Origin: Actinoplanes octamycinicus
GTDB lineage: Bacteria; Actinomycetota; Actinomycetes; Mycobacteriales; Micromonosporaceae
Assembly (NCBI RefSeq): GCF_014205225.1
Contig: NZ_JACHNB010000001.1
Location: forward strand, 9,405,501-9,469,500
Length of the DNA: 64,000 nucleotides
Reading direction: 5' to 3'
A model generated the notes under the pieces. The model was not told where the DNA came from. It ran no database searches and was given only the letters and a program-made list of their open reading frames with translations. The position numbers were made by a program, and so were the translations under genes. Shown piece after piece: positions 50,781 through 59,530 of this stretch (its first letter is position 1; the number at the start of each line of letters is the position of its first letter).

Positions 50781-52220
50781 TTGAGTGACATGCCCGCATC
50801 CCGTACGCCGGTGCTCGTGGTCGGCGCCGGCCCGACCGGCGCCGTGCTCGCCCTGGAACTCGCCCGGCACGGCGTGCCCAGCCTGGTCGTCGAACGGGCC
50901 TCCCGCCCACCCCGGCACCCGGAGCTGAACGTGGTCGGCGGCCACACCCTCGACCTGCTGCGGCGGCTCGGCGTGGCCGAGCGGATCACCGCGGCCGGCC
51001 TGGACCCGGACGGTCACGACACCACGGTGTGGAGCCGGTCGATCGGCCGCCGCCCGGTGGCCACCGCGCCGCTGCCGGCGCCCGACCGGCCGCGCCCGGA
51101 CGAGTCGCGGGTGCTGCTCACCGGCACCGACCTGGTGGTCCGGCTGCGCGACGCGGCCCGCGCCCACCCGCTGGTCGACCTGCGCGAGGGCTGGATCTTC
51201 ACCGATCTGTGGCCGGTCGCCGGCGGTGCCATGGCGACTCTGCTCGACGGGCACACCGGCACCCGGCACCGGGTCCGGGCCGAGCACCTGGCCGGCTGCG
51301 ACGGCGCGCAGAGCACGGTGCGCCGCTGCCTGGGCGTGCCGATGGACGAGGCGCTGACCACCGCGTCGTACTACACGATCCACTTCCGCAGCGACCACCT
51401 GGCGCGCCGGTTCCCGGAGCCGGCCACGCTGATCGCCGACGGGATCGCGCTGACCCGCTGCTCCGGGCCCGGCATGTGGCTCGGCCACCTGCCGCTGGAC
51501 CGGCCGGACGCGGAGAGCGCCGACCCGATCGCGCTGCTGCACAGCAAGCTCCCGGCCGCCCTGGCCGCCTCGCAGATCCTCGAGGTGTCGCAGTGGCCGG
51601 ACCCGCTCGGTGTGGCGCACACCTACCGGCGCGGCGCGGTGTACCTGGCCGGGCAGGCCGCGCACACCCTGCACCCGCCGAGCACCACGGTGGACACCTG
51701 CCTGGGCGACGCCGTCGACCTGGGCTGGAAGCTCGCCGCGGCGGTGCACCGGTGGGCCGGGCCGGCGCTGCTGGACAGCTACGAGCAGGACCGCCGGCCG
51801 CTCGCCGTCCGGGATCGCCGGCTGCTCTCCCGGGAGCTGGCCACCCGCCGGCGGTTCGGCCGGCTGGCCGCGGCCGGCGCGTCCCGGGAACGGCTCGCCG
51901 GGGTGCTGCTGCGCGACCAGCTCCGGCACGCCGGGAGCGGGACGCCGCCGCGGCTGCCGACCGACCGGCTCGGCCCGCAGTTCACCCTGGTGGACCTGAC
52001 CGACGCCGGCAGCGGGCGATCACTTGTGGACCGGGCCCGCGATCGCGGGATCCCGATGACCCGTCTCGTGGTGGCCGACCCGGCCGTGCGGGACCGCTGG
52101 CCGGGCAGGTTGTTGCTGGTCCGGCCGGATCAATTGGTGGCGTGGCAGTCGGCCGGGGAGGTGTCCGACTGGGACGGCGTCCTCGATCGGGTGACCGGCT
52201 GTCCGTCCAGGATCACGTGA
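50781..52220 (+). CDS. FAD-dependent monooxygenase (PHBH/UbiH type)
   Basis: This protein of about 479 residues starts with TTG at 50781 (GGAAGGA site 7 bp upstream) or ATG 50790. It has the Rossmann motif VVGAGPTGAVLALELARHG, the middle LLTGTDLVVRLRDAARAH, and the C-terminal GQAAHTLHPPSTTVDTCLGD followed by AVDLGWKLAAAV. The usual GDAAH is GQAAH here, replacing the conserved Asp at the flavin ribityl site. It probably hydroxylates an aromatic or polyketide substrate. The divergent His/Pro-rich loop may narrow substrate choice. Confidence 0.87.
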   Translation: MSDMPASRTPVLVVGAGPTGAVLALELARHGVPSLVVERASRPPRHPELNVVGGHTLDLLRRLGVAERITAAGLDPDGHDTTVWSRSIGRRPVATAPLPAPDRPRPDESRVLLTGTDLVVRLRDAARAHPLVDLREGWIFTDLWPVAGGAMATLLDGHTGTRHRVRAEHLAGCDGAQSTVRRCLGVPMDEALTTASYYTIHFRSDHLARRFPEPATLIADGIALTRCSGPGMWLGHLPLDRPDAESADPIALLHSKLPAALAASQILEVSQWPDPLGVAHTYRRGAVYLAGQAAHTLHPPSTTVDTCLGDAVDLGWKLAAAVHRWAGPALLDSYEQDRRPLAVRDRRLLSRELATRRRFGRLAAAGASRERLAGVLLRDQLRHAGSGTPPRLPTDRLGPQFTLVDLTDAGSGRSLVDRARDRGIPMTRLVVADPAVRDRWPGRLLLVRPDQLVAWQSAGEVSDWDGVLDRVTGCPSRIT

Positions 52221-52295
52221 ACACGTGATGCGTCTCCGGGGCCGTCCCGGACACGCTGATCGGGCGACCACGCCTTGGCGAAAAGGACTGGGGAC

Positions 52296-52904
52296 ATGAC
52301 GACGGCAATCGCGGATCTGAACAACACCGTCGTGGGCGGGTGGGTACGGCGGCTCGCCGGCAACGCCTCGCCGCGCCGGAACCACTGGAACACCCGGACC
52401 ACGTACTACCGGGCGGCGGTGACGGTCCTGAACGCCGCGCCGCGGACCGCGGTGACCTGGAAGTCGGTCGTCGCGGCGGCCCAGCCGCACGGGTGCCGCA
52501 GCACGTTCTACGAGGTGGCCGGCGCGCACGCGCGGCACCGGATGATCGACGACCTGATCGGCGACGGGCGCACCGACTCGCTGCAGATCGCGCTGCGCTA
52601 CCTGCGGGCGGACGCCGTCGACCAGCTGATCGACGAGGCGAAGGTCTGGTCGTTCTGGCTGCACCGGCAGCAGCTGACCCGCCGGCTGACCACCCGGATG
52701 ACCACCGACCAGCTGGAGAACGAGCTGCTCGCCGAGGTCACCGCGTGGGCGCGGCGGCGGCCGGCGCTGGCCCGGGCGATCGACAACGCCCCGCCGGCCT
52801 GCGCCGTGGAGGACCTGACCGTGCTGCACGGGCGCCGGTTGTCCGGGACGCAGGCGGCCCATCAGCTGACCGAGGTGGTCCGGACCGCGACGGCCGGTCA
52901 CTGA
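52296..52904 (+). CDS. TetR-like hypothetical protein
   Basis: This 202-residue protein starts at ATG 52296. The N-terminal half looks like a TetR/AcrR HTH (TAVTWKSVVAAAQPHGCRST then FYEVAGAHARHRMIDDLIG). The rest is helical and could bind a ligand. Family assignment is tentative. It is followed with 1 bp spacing by the CHAT-TPR gene and may regulate it. Confidence 0.6.
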   Translation: MTTAIADLNNTVVGGWVRRLAGNASPRRNHWNTRTTYYRAAVTVLNAAPRTAVTWKSVVAAAQPHGCRSTFYEVAGAHARHRMIDDLIGDGRTDSLQIALRYLRADAVDQLIDEAKVWSFWLHRQQLTRRLTTRMTTDQLENELLAEVTAWARRRPALARAIDNAPPACAVEDLTVLHGRRLSGTQAAHQLTEVVRTATAGH

Positions 52905-52905
52905 C

Positions 52906-55500
52906 TTGCCGAGGGGACCGTCCGGGCCGCTGGTGCGCCTGGTCGGCCGCCAGGTCGAGGCGGCCGAGCGGGACCGGGCGGCGGGAGATCAGCTGGCCGC
53001 CCGGGACCGGTACGCCCGGGTGCTCGACCGGCTCCGGCGTGGACCGTCCTGGTGGCACTCGCCGCTGACCCGGCTGCTCTGGGCGCAGGCCACCGCGGAC
53101 GCGCTGACCGTGCTCGGCGAGATCGACATGGCGCGCGGCCGGCCCGACCTGGCCCGCCCGTCCTTCGAGGCGGCCCGCAGCCGGTACCGGGAGATCGTCC
53201 ACGAGACCTCCGAGGACTTCGCGACCGTGCTGAACAACCTCGGCGTGGTCTACGAGCAGCTGGGCCTGCTGGCCGAGTCCGAGGAGGCGCTGCGCCAGGC
53301 CGTCCGGTTCAGCCGGGACCCGCGGGCCGCGCTCAACAACCTGGCGCTCACCCTGCAGGCCGCCGGCTACCCGGACGCGGCGTTCGACGCCCTGGACCGG
53401 GCGGCCGCGCTGACCGGGCCGGACGACTCGCTCGGCTGGATGCTCGACGGCGAACGCGCCTTCCACCTGATGTACCGCGGCGACTTCGCGACGGCGCTGG
53501 TCCGGCTGGCCGGCCGCTACGAGCAGGCGCGCGATCCGGTCGACGCGGCCTACGCCGCCGGGAACCTGGCTCAGGCGTACGCCGCGCTGCACGACCCGCC
53601 GCGGGCCCTGGACTGGCAGCGCCGCGCCGTCGACCTGCGCCGCCGGTGGCAGCCGGACTCGCTGCCGCTGGCGATCAGCCTCTACAACCTGGCTGACACG
53701 CTCGCCGGCGACGGGCAGCACGCGGCCGCCGAGGAGCCGCTGACCGAGGCCGTCCGGCTGGCCGAGGCGATCGCCCCGCACGGCCCGGAACTGGCCGGGA
53801 TGCGCGCCGCCCGGGTCTGGCAGCTGCTCGAACGAGGCGAGCCGGCCGCCGCCGCCCGGCTCGGCGAGGAGGCGCTCGCCGCGCTCCCGTCGGTCACCCG
53901 AAAGGCGATCGGCCTGCTGCTCGCGCTCGGCGTCGCGGAGGACGACCAGGGCCGGCCCGGGCGCGCCCGGGAGCACTTCGACCGAGCGAGAGCCATCGGT
54001 ACGGCCATCTCCCCGCTGCTGCCCGAACTGCTCTGGATCGAGACCGCCCTCGGCCGGCACCTGCTCGACGGCGGCGCCCCCGCCGAGGCGGCCGGCTGTT
54101 TCGACCGGGCGATCGCGGTGGCCGAGAGCCTGCGCCCCGGGTCGGCCGCCGAACCCGGCCTGGAACGCCTCTTCGGCTCGGCCCGGTCCGCCTACCACGG
54201 GCGGATCGAGGCCGCCTGGCGCGACGGCGGCCCGGCCGAGGCCGCGATCGCCTTCCACGCCGCCGAGAGCTTCCGTGCCCGCACCCTGGCCGAGCTGCTC
54301 GGCGGCGCCGGGCAGCGGCTGACCGGCGAGGCCGCCCGGATCGTCGGTGAGCTGGACCGGACCCGGTCCGAGCTCGGTGCGATCTACCGGGGCGCCGGCG
54401 GTGACCCGGGGCCGCTGGAGGAGCGGGCCGAACGGCTGCGGCTGCGGCTGCGGGCCCTCGACCCGCGGACCGCCGACCGGGAGGCGCCCCGGGCGTGCAC
54501 GCTCGCCGAGGTGCGGGACGCCCTGGCCGACGGCGTCACGGTGGCGGTCTACGAGGTGACCGACGACGGGGTGTTCCTGTTCGGGGTGAGCCGCGACCGG
54601 TTCACCTTCACCCGGCTGGAACCCGGCGCCGACCAGCTCGGCACGCTGGTCGAGGCGGTCGCGGCGGCCTGCGCCGACCCGGACAGCGCGGTGCCGGCGG
54701 CCGAGCTGCGCCAGCTGGGCGAGTGGCTGCTGCGCCCGATCGCCGACCGGCTCGGCAGGCTGGCGGTCTGTCCCGGCGGGGTGCTGGCGCGGCTGCCGTT
54801 CGAGGCGCTGGAACTGGACGGGGTCGCGCTGCTGGAGCGCTCGGTGGTCTGGTCGGTGCCGTCGGCGACCGTGCTGACCCGGTTCGCCGCCGCCCCGCGG
54901 CGGGCGCCCGGACGGCCGTTCGCCGGCTTCGCGATGGCCGCGACCCCCGGGATGGACGCGCTGCCCGGGGCGGCCCGGGAGGTGCGCGCCGCCGCCGAGA
55001 TCCTCGGCACCCCGGACGCCGTCGACCTGGCGCCGACCGCCGCGTCGATCCGGGCCGGGGCGGCCGGCGCCCGGTACGTGCACCTGGCCATGCACGGCTC
55101 GACCAGCGACACCCAGCCGCTGTACTCCGGCTTCCCGCTGACCGGCGACGAGTTCCTGTACGCGTACCAGATAGCCGATTTTGATCTTGCTGCCGAGCTG
55201 GTGGTGCTCTCCGCGTGCGAGACCGCCACCGGCGCGTCGCGGGCCGGCGAGGGCGTGGTCGGGCTGGCCTACGCGCTGTTCACCGCGGGGGCCCGGGGGG
55301 TGCTAGTGAGCCGCTGGCCGATCGCCGACCCGATCGCCGCCCGGCAGATGAAGGTCCTCTACCGCGACCTGGCCGACGGGCAGCCGGCGGCCGTCGCGGC
55401 CCGGGCGGCGGCGCTGCGGATCCGGCGCACCCGGCCGCACCCGCGGCACTGGGCCGCCTTCCACCTGATCGACCTCAGCACCGGAGGGACCTCCGCATGA
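52906..55500 (+). CDS. CHAT-domain protease with N-terminal TPR repeats
   Basis: This 864-residue protein begins at TTG 52906 (GTG 52933 is an in-frame alternative). Residues 40 to about 500 are tetratricopeptide-like helices (FATVLNNLGVVYEQLGLLAE, LAISLYNLADTLAGDGQH). The C-terminal third is a CHAT caspase-like domain with catalytic His730 (VHLAMHGS) and Cys771 (VVLSACETATG), then ARGVLVSRWPI. CHAT proteases in bacteria are typically immune or stress effectors activated by upstream sensors. Its stop overlaps the start of a membrane protein gene (ATGA), a likely functional pair. Confidence 0.92.
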   Translation: MPRGPSGPLVRLVGRQVEAAERDRAAGDQLAARDRYARVLDRLRRGPSWWHSPLTRLLWAQATADALTVLGEIDMARGRPDLARPSFEAARSRYREIVHETSEDFATVLNNLGVVYEQLGLLAESEEALRQAVRFSRDPRAALNNLALTLQAAGYPDAAFDALDRAAALTGPDDSLGWMLDGERAFHLMYRGDFATALVRLAGRYEQARDPVDAAYAAGNLAQAYAALHDPPRALDWQRRAVDLRRRWQPDSLPLAISLYNLADTLAGDGQHAAAEEPLTEAVRLAEAIAPHGPELAGMRAARVWQLLERGEPAAAARLGEEALAALPSVTRKAIGLLLALGVAEDDQGRPGRAREHFDRARAIGTAISPLLPELLWIETALGRHLLDGGAPAEAAGCFDRAIAVAESLRPGSAAEPGLERLFGSARSAYHGRIEAAWRDGGPAEAAIAFHAAESFRARTLAELLGGAGQRLTGEAARIVGELDRTRSELGAIYRGAGGDPGPLEERAERLRLRLRALDPRTADREAPRACTLAEVRDALADGVTVAVYEVTDDGVFLFGVSRDRFTFTRLEPGADQLGTLVEAVAAACADPDSAVPAAELRQLGEWLLRPIADRLGRLAVCPGGVLARLPFEALELDGVALLERSVVWSVPSATVLTRFAAAPRRAPGRPFAGFAMAATPGMDALPGAAREVRAAAEILGTPDAVDLAPTAASIRAGAAGARYVHLAMHGSTSDTQPLYSGFPLTGDEFLYAYQIADFDLAAELVVLSACETATGASRAGEGVVGLAYALFTAGARGVLVSRWPIADPIAARQMKVLYRDLADGQPAAVAARAAALRIRRTRPHPRHWAAFHLIDLSTGGTSA

Positions 55501-56261
55501 TCACCGTGGATCGGCCGACCGAGCGTCGCACCGCCTGGCTGCAGTACCTCGTGGTGGTGCTCACCTTCACCGGGCTGCTCTGGTTCACCGTCGGCAGCCT
55601 CCGCCTGGTCCTGCTGCTGTTGCCGCCGCTGCTGCTGATCGCCGGATACCGGTCCTGGCTGGTGGAGCGCCTGTCCCCCCGGCTCGCGCAATACTACGGG
55701 CACGCGGTGGTGGCCGGCGCGGCCGACCGGATCGTCCGCCAGTTCGCCACCAACGACCACCTGTTCGAGCAGTGGACCGCCGCCGGGGCGCCGGCCTCCC
55801 GGCTGGTGGCGGCGCACCCCGACCAGATCACGGCCGGCATGACCAGGCTGCGGGCGGCCGGTCCACCGGCGCGCCGGATGCGCCCCGCCGCCCGCGCCGC
55901 CAACCGCACCACGGCCGCGGCGCTCGGCCTGACGCTGGGCGCGGTCCTCGGCCAGGCGCCGATCGGGACGCCGACCCTGCCGATCGTGCTGGCCCTGGTC
56001 GTCGTCTTCCGCGTGGTGGTGAGCGTCCGCAACCGCGGCCAGCTGGCCCGGGTCGCCGGCGCCATGCGCACCAACACCCGGGCCGAGCTGACCGCGCTGC
56101 TGAACCCGCCGTGGACCGACCGCCGGATCGCGGTGGTCGAGGAGCTGCGCCGCCTCCTCGACCCGGCGCCGCACCCGGCACGCCTGCCCGAACTCCGGCT
56201 GATCGAACTCCTGCTGATCGGCGGCGCCCTCATCGGGGCGGTGGTCAGCTACCTGCTCTGA
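55497..56261 (+). CDS. Membrane protein coupled to the CHAT protease
   Basis: This 254-residue protein starts at ATG 55497, overlapping the CHAT stop. It has an N-terminal transmembrane pair (LQYLVVVLTFTGLLWFTVGS, LVLLLLPPLLLIAGY), another hydrophobic pair around 140-175, and a C-terminal hydrophobic tail (LIELLLIGGALIGAVVSYLL). I recognise no family. It may be cleaved or gated by the CHAT protease. Its 3' end overlaps the convergent serine hydrolase gene by 13 bp. Confidence 0.78.
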   Translation: MITVDRPTERRTAWLQYLVVVLTFTGLLWFTVGSLRLVLLLLPPLLLIAGYRSWLVERLSPRLAQYYGHAVVAGAADRIVRQFATNDHLFEQWTAAGAPASRLVAAHPDQITAGMTRLRAAGPPARRMRPAARAANRTTAAALGLTLGAVLGQAPIGTPTLPIVLALVVVFRVVVSVRNRGQLARVAGAMRTNTRAELTALLNPPWTDRRIAVVEELRRLLDPAPHPARLPELRLIELLLIGGALIGAVVSYLL

Positions 56262-57382
56262 CAGATCAGGTCGTCGAGCAGGGTCAGCTGCCGCTGGACG
56301 ACCGCCCGGTCCCGGTCCGGGTCGGCCAGCTCGGTGGCCAGGTAGAGCACCGTCGAGCGGCGCCCGCCCGGACCCGCCGCGGCGAGCGTGCTCATCCCGG
56401 GCATCGAGCCGAGGTGCGCCCACGCGCCGCCGCACCGGTTCGGGATCCACATCACGCCGAGCCCGTAACGGATGCCGGGCCGCAGCGCCTGGAAGTCGTC
56501 GGCCGGCACGGTCCGGTGCAGCTCGGCCAGCTGTCCCGGCGGCAGCAGCCGGCCCCGCTCCAGCGCCTGCCAGAAGCCGGCCAGATCGGCCGGGGTGCTG
56601 ACCAGGCCGCCGGCCGCGCCGGTCACCGTCGGGTTGAACTCGGTCGTGCCGACCAGCGGCCCGCCCGGCGCGAACTGCTTGCTCGCCTCGGCGTGCGGCC
56701 GCGGCAGGCTCACCCGGTCGCCGGGGTAGAACGTGTGGGTCAGCCGCAGCGGCGCGAGGATCCGGGACCGCACCGCGGCCTGCCACGGGCGCCCGGTGAC
56801 CCGCTCCAGCAGCATCCCGGCGACCAGGTAGTTGGTGTTCGAATAGCTCCACCGGGTGCCAGCCGGGAACAGTGGCGCGTGCCGCATCGCGGTCGCCACC
56901 AGGTCCTTCTCGGCGTAGTGGTCGAAGCGGTGCGCCGCGAACCCGTCGGCCGACTGCCAGACGGTCAGGTCGAAAGTGGGGTCGTAGAGACCGCTGGTCT
57001 GCTGCAGCAGGTGCCGCACGGTGACCCGCCGGCCGTCGTTGCCGTTGCCGTCCACCACCCCGGGCAGCCAGCGGTCGACCGGATCGTCCAGGCCGATCCG
57101 GCCCTCCCCGGCGAGCTGCAGCAACGCCACCGCCACGAAGGTCTTCGTCACGCTGCCGATCCGGAAATACCCGTCGACCGGCGCCGCGCCGCTGCTGGCC
57201 GCGACCGCCCGGCCGCCGTCCCGGACCAGCCCCTGCACCCCGGTGATGCCGAGGCCGTGCAGGTCGTCCACCCCGTGCCGCAACACCGCGGCGGTCCCCG
57301 GGTGAGCCACCGCGGGCGCCGGCACCAGCACCCCGGCCATCACGATCGCCACACCCCTGCGAATGACAGCGGAAATCCTCAC
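56249..57382 (-). CDS. Exported serine beta-lactamase/D-Ala-D-Ala carboxypeptidase-like hydrolase
   Basis: This 377-residue protein starts at ATG 57382 with a signal peptide (VAIVMAGVLVPAPAVAHPG). It belongs to the class C beta-lactamase-like superfamily: S-x-x-K in RIGSVTKTFVAVALL, Y-S-N in WSYSNTNYLVAGMLL, and a late WAHLGSMPGM in place of the KTG triad. It probably acts on peptidoglycan or D-amino-acid peptides outside the cell. Confidence 0.9.
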   Translation of the reverse strand: MRISAVIRRGVAIVMAGVLVPAPAVAHPGTAAVLRHGVDDLHGLGITGVQGLVRDGGRAVAASSGAAPVDGYFRIGSVTKTFVAVALLQLAGEGRIGLDDPVDRWLPGVVDGNGNDGRRVTVRHLLQQTSGLYDPTFDLTVWQSADGFAAHRFDHYAEKDLVATAMRHAPLFPAGTRWSYSNTNYLVAGMLLERVTGRPWQAAVRSRILAPLRLTHTFYPGDRVSLPRPHAEASKQFAPGGPLVGTTEFNPTVTGAAGGLVSTPADLAGFWQALERGRLLPPGQLAELHRTVPADDFQALRPGIRYGLGVMWIPNRCGGAWAHLGSMPGMSTLAAAGPGGRRSTVLYLATELADPDRDRAVVQRQLTLLDDLICQSR

Positions 57383-57478
57383 ATCGATGCCCCATTTCCG
57401 TTCGAAGGATTGCCCTCAAACCGTATGAAAAGCATCGATCCCCCGGCCAGCCGGTCACCCCGAGTTCCGCGCTGGGGG

Positions 57479-58141
57479 TTATCCCCCGTCGTCCGAGCCC
57501 AGGTGGCGCAGGACCGCGAGGACGCGGCGGTTGTCGGCTTCGGCCTGAGGGAGGCCGAGTTTGTCGAAGATGGCGGCCACGTGCTTCTCCACCGTGCCGC
57601 CGGTGACCACCAGGGCAGCCGCGATGCCGGCGTTCGAGCGGCCCTCGGCCATCAGGGCGAGCACGTGCCGCTCGCGGGCGGTGAGCGCGGCCAGGCCCTC
57701 CGCGCGGCGGCCGGCGCGCAGCAACTGGCCGACGACCTCGGGGTCGAGCGCGGTGCCGCCCGCGGCGACCCGCTCCAGCGCCTCGGCGAACTCGGCGACG
57801 TCGGCCACCCGTTCCTTCAGCAGGTAGCCGGCGCCGGCCGCGTTGCCCCGCAGCAGCCGGGCCGTGTAGCGCGTCTCGATGTACTGGGAGAGCACCAGCA
57901 CCCCGGTGCCCGGGTGCCGGCCGCGGATCTCCAGCGCGGCGCGCAAACCCTCGTCGGTGTGGGTCGGCGGCATCCGGATGTCGACCACCACGACGTCGGG
58001 CTGGTGCTCGGCGACCGCGGCGAGCAGCGCCGCCCCGTCGCCCACGGCGGCGCACACCCGGTGGCCGTGGTCCTCGATCAGCCGGGTCAGGCCGGCCCGG
58101 AACAGGACCGCGTCCTCGGCGATCACCACCCGGGCGCTCAC
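57479..58141 (-). CDS. LuxR/NarL-family response regulator
   Basis: This 220-residue regulator starts with GTG at 58141, overlapping the kinase stop (GTGA). The receiver has Asp54 (VVVVDIRMPPT) and SQYIETRYTA, and the C-terminal HTH reads LTARERHVLALMAEGRSNAGIA then GTVEKHVAAIFDKLGL. It is the partner of the kinase directly upstream in one operon. Confidence 0.95.
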   Translation of the reverse strand: MSARVVIAEDAVLFRAGLTRLIEDHGHRVCAAVGDGAALLAAVAEHQPDVVVVDIRMPPTHTDEGLRAALEIRGRHPGTGVLVLSQYIETRYTARLLRGNAAGAGYLLKERVADVAEFAEALERVAAGGTALDPEVVGQLLRAGRRAEGLAALTARERHVLALMAEGRSNAGIAAALVVTGGTVEKHVAAIFDKLGLPQAEADNRRVLAVLRHLGSDDGG

Positions 58142-59475
58142 GCGTGCATCGGCAGTTCGACGGTGGCGGTGGTCGGGCCGCCGGGCGGGCTGGCGATGGT
58201 GAACCGGCCGTCCACCACCGCGACCCGCTGGGTGAGCCCGGACAGGCCGGTGCCCCGCGCCGGGTCGGCGCCGCCGGCGCCGTCGTCGGCGACGCTGAGC
58301 CGCAGCACGTCGCGGGCGCCCGAGGCGCGGACCACGATCCGGCTCGCCGAGCTGTGCTTGACCGCGTTGGCCAGCAGCTCGGCGGCGCAGAAGTAGGCGA
58401 TGGTCTCGATCGCCGGGGTGGGCCGGACCGGGACGCCGACCCGCAGCTCGACCGGGATCGCGCTGTCCGCGGCCAGCGAGGCGAGCGCGTCGCCCAGCCC
58501 GGAGTCGAGCACCGGCGGGTGCAGGCCGCGGGCCAGGCCGCGCAGCTCGGCGAGCACCTCCTTGGCACCACGCAGCGCCGCGTCGACCAGTTCGCGGGCC
58601 GCGGCCGGGTCCGGGACGTCGCCGTGGTCGCCGAGCTTGCGGCGGGCCATCCCGAGGTTCATCGCGAGGGTGGCCAGCCGGATCTGCGCGCCGTCGTGCA
58701 GATCCCGTTCCAGGCGCCGCAGCAGGGCGGCGGAGTCGTCGACGGCCAGCGCCCGGCTGTGCTCCAGGGCGTGCACCCGCTGGGCCAGCCGGCCGGGCCC
58801 GAGCAGACCGCGGATCAGCCGGGCGTCGGCCCGGGTGACCGCCCGGGTCACCCACGGCGCGGCGAGCAGCATGGCCGCGCCGGCCGCCGCCGCGGTGAAA
58901 GTCCCGGGCAGCGTGGTGACCTGGAACGTGCCCTCGCCGAACAGCCCGAACGGCGTGTAGACCGGCAGCGGGTCCAGCCGGGCGCCGGGCGGGTGGTTGC
59001 GGAAGGCGCCCCACAGCAGCGGATAGCCGAGGTTGACCAGGCCGCCGATCCAGAAGTAGGCGGCGTACAGCTCGAGCAGGCCGATCGGCAGCTTGACGCA
59101 CTGGTAGGCGACGATCCGCCAGGCGGCCCCGTCACCGGCGTGGTGCCGGGCCGGCGGGGGCGCCGTCACCCGGGTCCCGAGCAGCCGGGCCGCCAGCCGG
59201 CGCTGCGGCGCGCCGAGGCGGTGCGCCGCGCCGGTCGACACGAGCAGCACGACCGCCAGTCCGGTGCCGGCGGCCGCGACGGCCAGGACCGCCGGGGACG
59301 GGTTGCCGCCGCGGCCGCCCTCGGCAGCCCACCACGTGAGATCCACCGCGACGACCAGGAACACCACCGGGTTGAGCACCGCGAACGGCGACGCCGCCAG
59401 GCAGAACAGCAGCTCACGGGCGTACCGGAAGGGTTGTCGGACCGGACCACAGCGGACCGGAGACGGAATGCTCAC
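58138..59475 (-). CDS. Sensor histidine kinase (HisKA_3 type)
   Basis: This 445-residue kinase starts at ATG 59475. It has several membrane segments (FAVLNPVVFLVVAVDLTWW, AVLAVAAAGTGLAVVLL, LLELYAAYFWIGGLVNL, AAAAGAAMLLAAPW). The HisKA_3 helix has LERDLHDGAQIRL (His260). The HATPase_c domain has ELLANAVKHSSA and DDGAGGADPARGTGLSG. It forms a two-gene operon with the regulator at 57479 and resembles the pair at 26.3-28.2 kb. Confidence 0.93.
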   Translation of the reverse strand: MSIPSPVRCGPVRQPFRYARELLFCLAASPFAVLNPVVFLVVAVDLTWWAAEGGRGGNPSPAVLAVAAAGTGLAVVLLVSTGAAHRLGAPQRRLAARLLGTRVTAPPPARHHAGDGAAWRIVAYQCVKLPIGLLELYAAYFWIGGLVNLGYPLLWGAFRNHPPGARLDPLPVYTPFGLFGEGTFQVTTLPGTFTAAAAGAAMLLAAPWVTRAVTRADARLIRGLLGPGRLAQRVHALEHSRALAVDDSAALLRRLERDLHDGAQIRLATLAMNLGMARRKLGDHGDVPDPAAARELVDAALRGAKEVLAELRGLARGLHPPVLDSGLGDALASLAADSAIPVELRVGVPVRPTPAIETIAYFCAAELLANAVKHSSASRIVVRASGARDVLRLSVADDGAGGADPARGTGLSGLTQRVAVVDGRFTIASPPGGPTTATVELPMHA

Positions 59476-59530
59476 GGAGGGAGACGGTAATCGCGCCGGG
59501 GTCCGGGCAGAACCCGGCAGGCCGCCGTCC

